Source of the DNA: Cyanobacteriota bacterium
GTDB lineage: Bacteria; Cyanobacteriota; Cyanobacteriia; Phormidesmidales; Phormidesmidaceae
Direction: 5' to 3'
DNA length: 16,447 bases
NCBI GenBank assembly: GCA_027483425.1
Contig: JAIXUR010000505.1
Coordinates: 1-16,447, forward strand
Shown here piece by piece: positions 13,376 through 16,447 of this stretch (positions are counted from its first letter, which is position 1; every line of letters begins with the position of its first letter). A program made the translations under genes and the position numbers. The notes beneath the pieces are model-generated. The model did not search any database. It was given only the letters and a program-made list of their open reading frames with translations, and was not told the origin of the DNA.

Positions 13376-13804
13376 ATGACTGAAACGCTGACAGGTCAAA
13401 CACCTATTTTTGGAGGCAGCACCGGCGGTCTCCTCACCAAAGCCCAGGTCGAAGAAAAGTACGCCATCACCTGGACCAGCCCCAAGAAGCAGGTTTTTGA
13501 AATGCCCACCGGTGGCGCTGCCTTCATGAACGAAGGAGAAAACCTACTGTACCTGGCCCGCAAAGAACAGTGCCTAGCCCTGGGTACCCAGCTGCGCACC
13601 AAATTTAAGCCCAAGATCGAAGACTACAAAATCTACCGCATCTTCCCCAGCGGCGAAATAGAGTACCTGCACCCTGCAGATGGGGTCTTCCCCGAAAAGG
13701 TGAATGCAGGTCGTGGCAGTGTAAACAGTGTGGCTCGAAACATTGGGTCTAACCCTGACCCTGCCACCATTAAATTTAGCGGTAAGGCCACCTACGAGGT
13801 GTAG
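13376..13804 (+). CDS. psaD: Photosystem I subunit II (PsaD)
   Basis: The stromal/cytoplasmic ferredoxin-docking subunit of photosystem I, which also holds PsaC in place on the reaction centre. At 142 residues it is the normal cyanobacterial length. The whole sequence is recognisable: TPIFGGSTGGLL (9-20), KYAITWTS (28-35), FEMPTGGAAFM (41-51), ENLLYLARKEQCLALGTQLR (55-74), KFKPKIEDYKIYRI (76-89), PSGEIEYLHPADGVFPEKVN (91-110) and a conserved GS(V/N)NSVARNIG near residue 120. It is basic and has no signal peptide. The ATG at 13376 is not preceded by a Shine-Dalgarno sequence. A strong terminator follows, then trpE, the same neighbour as in Synechocystis (slr0737-slr0738, from memory). Confidence 0.98.
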   Translation: MTETLTGQTPIFGGSTGGLLTKAQVEEKYAITWTSPKKQVFEMPTGGAAFMNEGENLLYLARKEQCLALGTQLRTKFKPKIEDYKIYRIFPSGEIEYLHPADGVFPEKVNAGRGSVNSVARNIGSNPDPATIKFSGKATYEV

Positions 13805-13883
13805 TTAGTCCTGTGGGCGTCATCACCTTTAGGCTGATGATGGCTACCGCTGCTAAATGTTGACTGTGACTGTTGTGTTGTGA

Positions 13884-13915
13884 GGGGCGTAGCTTAAGCT
13901 AGGCCCCTTTTTTTA
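13884..13915 (+). terminator. Rho-independent terminator after psaD
   Basis: GGGGC (13884-13888) pairs with GCCCC (13902-13907 region), the stem continues as TAGCTT/AAGCTA across one G-G mismatch, and a run of seven T follows. A weaker TCATCA/TGATGA hairpin lies about 60 nt upstream. It separates the psaD transcript from trpE. Confidence 0.85.
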
Positions 13916-13951
13916 TCTCGGTGTCCCCAGTCGGGCGGTAGAATAGGTGCC

Positions 13952-15487
13952 ATGATTTTTCCAGCCTTTGAACAATTTCAGACCTACGCCACCCAGGGCA
14001 ATTTTGTGCCGGTCTACCAGGAGTGGCTAGCCGACTTAGATACCCCTGTGTCGGCCTGGTATAAGGTGTGTGCCGGCCAGCCCTACAGCTTTTTGCTGGA
14101 GTCGGTGGAAGGGGGCGAAAACCTGGGCCGCTATAGCTTTTTGGGCTGCGACCCTGTGTGGGTGCTCGAAAATCGGGGCGATCGCTCGACCCAAACCCAC
14201 CGCGACGGCACCGTGATCGAGCACCAGGGCAACCCCTTCGACACCCTGGCCGACTGCCTAGCCCCCTACCAACCGGTCAAACTACCGGCCCTGCCCCCCG
14301 GCATTGGCGGGCTATTTGGCTTTTGGGGCTACGAACTGATCCGCTGGATCGAGCCCAAGGTGCCGGTGCACCCTGCTGGCCCCGATGACCTACCCGACGG
14401 GGTATGGATGCAGGTGGATAGCCTGCTGATTTTTGACCAGGTGCAGCGCAAGATCTGGGCGGTGGCCTACGCCGACCTGCGGGCTCCCAATACCGATGTA
14501 CAGGGGGCTTACCAGGCGGCCTGCGATCGCGTTCAGCAACTGCTCCAGAAACTCACCCTGCCCTTGGCCTCGACCCAGTCCCCCTTGCCCTGGCGTCCGA
14601 TCCACGGTGCCACGCCCCCAGTGGACTACACCAGCAACCGCACTCCCGCCGAGTTTTGCGCCAGCGTCGAGCAGGCCAAGGCCCACATCCAGGCCGGGGA
14701 TATTTTTCAGGTGGTGATCTCCCAGCGGCTCAATACCACCTACGGGGGGAACCCCTTCGATCTGTACCGCTCCCTGCGGCAGATCAATCCCTCTCCCTAC
14801 ATGGCCTACTTCAACTTCTACGACTGGCAGCTGATCGGCTCTAGCCCCGAGGTCATGGTCAAAGCCACCCTGGCCGACGACCCCAGCCAGCCCTACCTGG
14901 CCACGGTGCGACCCATTGCTGGCACCCGGCCCCGGGGCAAAACCGCCGCCGAAGACACCGCCTTTGAGCACGATCTGCTGGGTGACCCCAAGGAGCGGGC
15001 CGAACATGTCATGCTGGTCGACCTGGGCCGCAACGATCTGGGCCGGGTGTGCCTCAGCGGCACCGTCCAGGTCGACGAACTGATGGTGATCGAGCGCTAC
15101 TCCCACGTGATGCACATTGTCAGCAACGTGGTGGGCCGTCTCAGCCCCAGCAAAACCGCCTGGGATCTGCTCAAGGCCTGTTTCCCGGCGGGTACCGTCA
15201 GCGGCGCGCCCAAAATTCGGGCTATGCAGATCATCCACGACCTCGAGCCCTGCCGCCGGGGCCCCTACTCGGGGGTTTACGGCTACTACGACTTTGAGGG
15301 GCAGCTCAACACCGCCATTACCATTCGCACCATGGTGGTCAGGGCCCGGCCCGAGGGTGGCCACAGCGTTAACGTGCAGGCCGGGGCCGGGCTGGTGGCC
15401 GACTCCATACCCGAAATGGAGTACCAGGAAACCTTGAATAAAGCGCGGGGCATGTTAGAGGCCATTCGCTGCCTAAATCAGGAGTGA
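13952..15487 (+). CDS. trpE: Anthranilate synthase component I
   Basis: TrpE converts chorismate plus ammonia (from the TrpG glutaminase partner) to anthranilate, the first step of tryptophan synthesis, in the cytoplasm. The N-terminal regulatory region has LLESVEGGENLGRYSF (48-63), in which LLES is the tryptophan-feedback site, so inhibition by tryptophan is expected. The chorismate-binding domain (about 230-505) shows IQAGDIFQVVISQR, IGSSPEVMVK, RPIAGTRPRG, ERAEHVMLVDLGRNDLGR, HVMHIVSN (catalytic His about 387), FPAGTVSGAPKIRAM and GAGLVADSIPEMEYQETLNKA, all canonical. At 511 residues it is full length and lacks a TrpG fusion; no trpG is in the window. The start is the ATG at 13952, without a clear ribosome site. 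It is preceded by the psaD terminator, so it probably has its own promoter. Confidence 0.97.
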   Translation: MIFPAFEQFQTYATQGNFVPVYQEWLADLDTPVSAWYKVCAGQPYSFLLESVEGGENLGRYSFLGCDPVWVLENRGDRSTQTHRDGTVIEHQGNPFDTLADCLAPYQPVKLPALPPGIGGLFGFWGYELIRWIEPKVPVHPAGPDDLPDGVWMQVDSLLIFDQVQRKIWAVAYADLRAPNTDVQGAYQAACDRVQQLLQKLTLPLASTQSPLPWRPIHGATPPVDYTSNRTPAEFCASVEQAKAHIQAGDIFQVVISQRLNTTYGGNPFDLYRSLRQINPSPYMAYFNFYDWQLIGSSPEVMVKATLADDPSQPYLATVRPIAGTRPRGKTAAEDTAFEHDLLGDPKERAEHVMLVDLGRNDLGRVCLSGTVQVDELMVIERYSHVMHIVSNVVGRLSPSKTAWDLLKACFPAGTVSGAPKIRAMQIIHDLEPCRRGPYSGVYGYYDFEGQLNTAITIRTMVVRARPEGGHSVNVQAGAGLVADSIPEMEYQETLNKARGMLEAIRCLNQE

Positions 15488-15500
15488 GGGGGTGACCCCT
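15487..15500 (+). terminator. Short hairpin after trpE
   Basis: AGGGG (15487-15491) and CCCCT (15496-15500) pair around GTGA immediately at the trpE stop, in the 39-nt gap between convergent genes. No T-run follows, so the evidence for termination is weak. Confidence 0.3.
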
Positions 15501-15526
15501 ACGGACAATTTGAAGGTTGAACGTTC

Positions 15527-16273
15527 CTAACCGCAGCCTTCGGCCCAGGTGACCGATGGAAACTGCCCGGCTCGAAACTCAATGACCTTGCCCTGGTCAT
15601 CGGTTTCAAATACCAGGCGATACATATCTTCGCCGGGGTCTTGGGGGGTGAAGATGACGGTTTTACCCAGGGTGACCGGGTTGGCTTTGGCCTCCAGTTG
15701 CTTCTGGTCGTAGACCTTCACCAGGTCGCGCTCGGTGGAGCCAATTTTAATGCCGCTGCGGGTGGCGGCCAGACTGCCCGGCAACAGGTCAATGCGCAGC
15801 ACCGTGTCATTGATGGCCATCAGGCCCATGGGCTCGTTATAGCCTTCAATGCGGTAGTACTGACACTCGCCACTGCCCGTATTTTCGATGGGGACGGGGG
15901 TTAACCCCTGGTCTCGCAGGTCGTCTAAGGTCATGCCAATGCGGATGGGGCCAAGCCCTGTGGTCTTGAGGGGTGCCGCTAGTAGAGCCAGAGTCGGGGT
16001 GGTTTCAACGTCAGCGTCTGGGGCGTTGGCCATGGCTCGCTGCATGATCTGTAGGGATTGTACCGGAGCCAGTACGGCGTTGAGCAGCGTTTCGGCTTTG
16101 GCCCTGTAATAGGTTGCTTTTGGAGCTGGGGAGGTATTGGGCGCATAGTTATTGGTGGCCTGGGCCATCCCGCTGGGGCGCTGACCATAGCCTAGGGTGA
16201 CTAAACCCCCCATGGCGGCGATCGCCGCGATCGCCGCCATGGCTCCTAGACGCTGTTGTTTCTCCTTCACCAT
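15527..16273 (-). CDS. Uncharacterised exported protein with two IxIGxTxxDL motifs
   Basis: I do not recognise a named family. From the ATG at 16273 (248 residues) it starts with a charged segment (KEKQQR) and a hydrophobic Ala/Ile stretch at about 11-29, a signal peptide or membrane anchor. A low-complexity Asn/Pro/Ala linker (37-52) and a helical part (53-82) follow. The C-terminal half has GLGPIRIGMTLDDL (107-120) and SGIKIGSTERDLVKVY (173-188), two copies of one pattern that suggests a repeated alpha/beta unit as in SmpA/BLIP-like periplasmic folds (inference). Cys137 and Cys247 could form a disulphide. The frame runs on to an ATG at 16369, but those 32 extra residues would bury the signal. 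It is convergent with trpE. Confidence 0.7.
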   Translation of the reverse strand: MVKEKQQRLGAMAAIAAIAAMGGLVTLGYGQRPSGMAQATNNYAPNTSPAPKATYYRAKAETLLNAVLAPVQSLQIMQRAMANAPDADVETTPTLALLAAPLKTTGLGPIRIGMTLDDLRDQGLTPVPIENTGSGECQYYRIEGYNEPMGLMAINDTVLRIDLLPGSLAATRSGIKIGSTERDLVKVYDQKQLEAKANPVTLGKTVIFTPQDPGEDMYRLVFETDDQGKVIEFRAGQFPSVTWAEGCG

Positions 16274-16376
16274 TTCGCTTAACCCGTGAATACCTGTAAC
16301 CCGTGTATGGGATCCTGGGAAGCAGGCGCTCGCCCGCTCGGGCCGATCGGTGACCCTTACCCAGGTCATGGCAACG

Positions 16377-16418
16377 GCTTTAATGATGGGTGGCTGAAAG
16401 CCAGGCCATCGTTAAAGC
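16377..16418. repeat. Long imperfect hairpin upstream of the exported-protein gene
   Basis: GCTTTAATGATGG (16377-16389) pairs with CCATCGTTAAAGC (16406-16418) at 12 of 13 positions, with a nested GGCT/AGCC stem at the tip. It sits just above the first ATG of the exported protein's frame. It may be a terminator of a neighbour outside the window or a regulatory stem. The last 29 bases of the window show nothing further. Confidence 0.5.
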
Positions 16419-16447
16419 AACCAAAATCAACCGTGGGATTCAAACTC

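Noticed and set aside
14390..15364. Long minus-strand open frame (324 residues) under trpE
   Set aside because: A shadow of the canonical trpE sequence, with low-complexity Gly/His/Val composition.

Overview
The window looks like chromosomal DNA of a filamentous-type cyanobacterium with a GC-rich genome (Leptolyngbya/Nodosilinea/Phormidium-like; the genus is a guess). The evidence is the photosystem I gene psaD, directly followed by trpE as in Synechocystis, the many GCGATCGC (HIP1) octamers, a CPP1-like DnaJ-related membrane protein, and a plant/cyanobacterial-type hydroxyphenylpyruvate dioxygenase.

The first 3.5 kb differ from the rest. They are visibly richer in A/T and hold three unrelated genes: a pentapeptide-repeat protein (+), a short-chain dehydrogenase (+) and an AAA ATPase with a DUF4143/nuclease-like tail (-). 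Each unit ends on the + strand in an imperfect hairpin of about 85-90 nt that has the layout of an integron attC site: inverted outer boxes ending in GTTRRRY or close to it, short unpaired spacers, a GC stem and, in two of three, extra unpaired bases on the 5' arm. My main proposal is that this is an integrase-less gene-cassette cluster (CALIN-like). The ATPase carries its own promoter, overlaid with three GACTAA-based operator-like sites. Two of the hairpins are followed by the same HIP1-rich dispersed repeat, and one of these is expanded into tandem units of about 125 bp.

From 3.7 kb onward the DNA looks like ordinary cyanobacterial core or shell genome. In order it holds: a family 2 glycosyltransferase (-, start uncertain) behind a HlyD-type membrane-fusion protein (-); a Gfo/Idh/MocA oxidoreductase and a hydroxyphenylpyruvate dioxygenase (+); a CPP1-like membrane protein (-), convergent with the dioxygenase across a perfect 43-nt palindrome; a CPA1 Na+/H+ antiporter (+) convergent with a TrkA-type K+ regulatory subunit (-); a glucose-1-dehydrogenase-like SDR (+) whose leader is an 8-bp tandem repeat running almost to its ATG; psaD and trpE (+); and an uncharacterised exported protein (-).

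Functional links are modest. psaD and trpE form a conserved neighbourhood, with a strong terminator between them. The antiporter and the K+ subunit both concern cation balance. The dioxygenase would supply homogentisate for tocopherol/quinone synthesis. No rRNA, tRNA, CRISPR array, transposase or integrase gene was found. All repeat and hairpin alignments were made by eye, without folding software or database searches.
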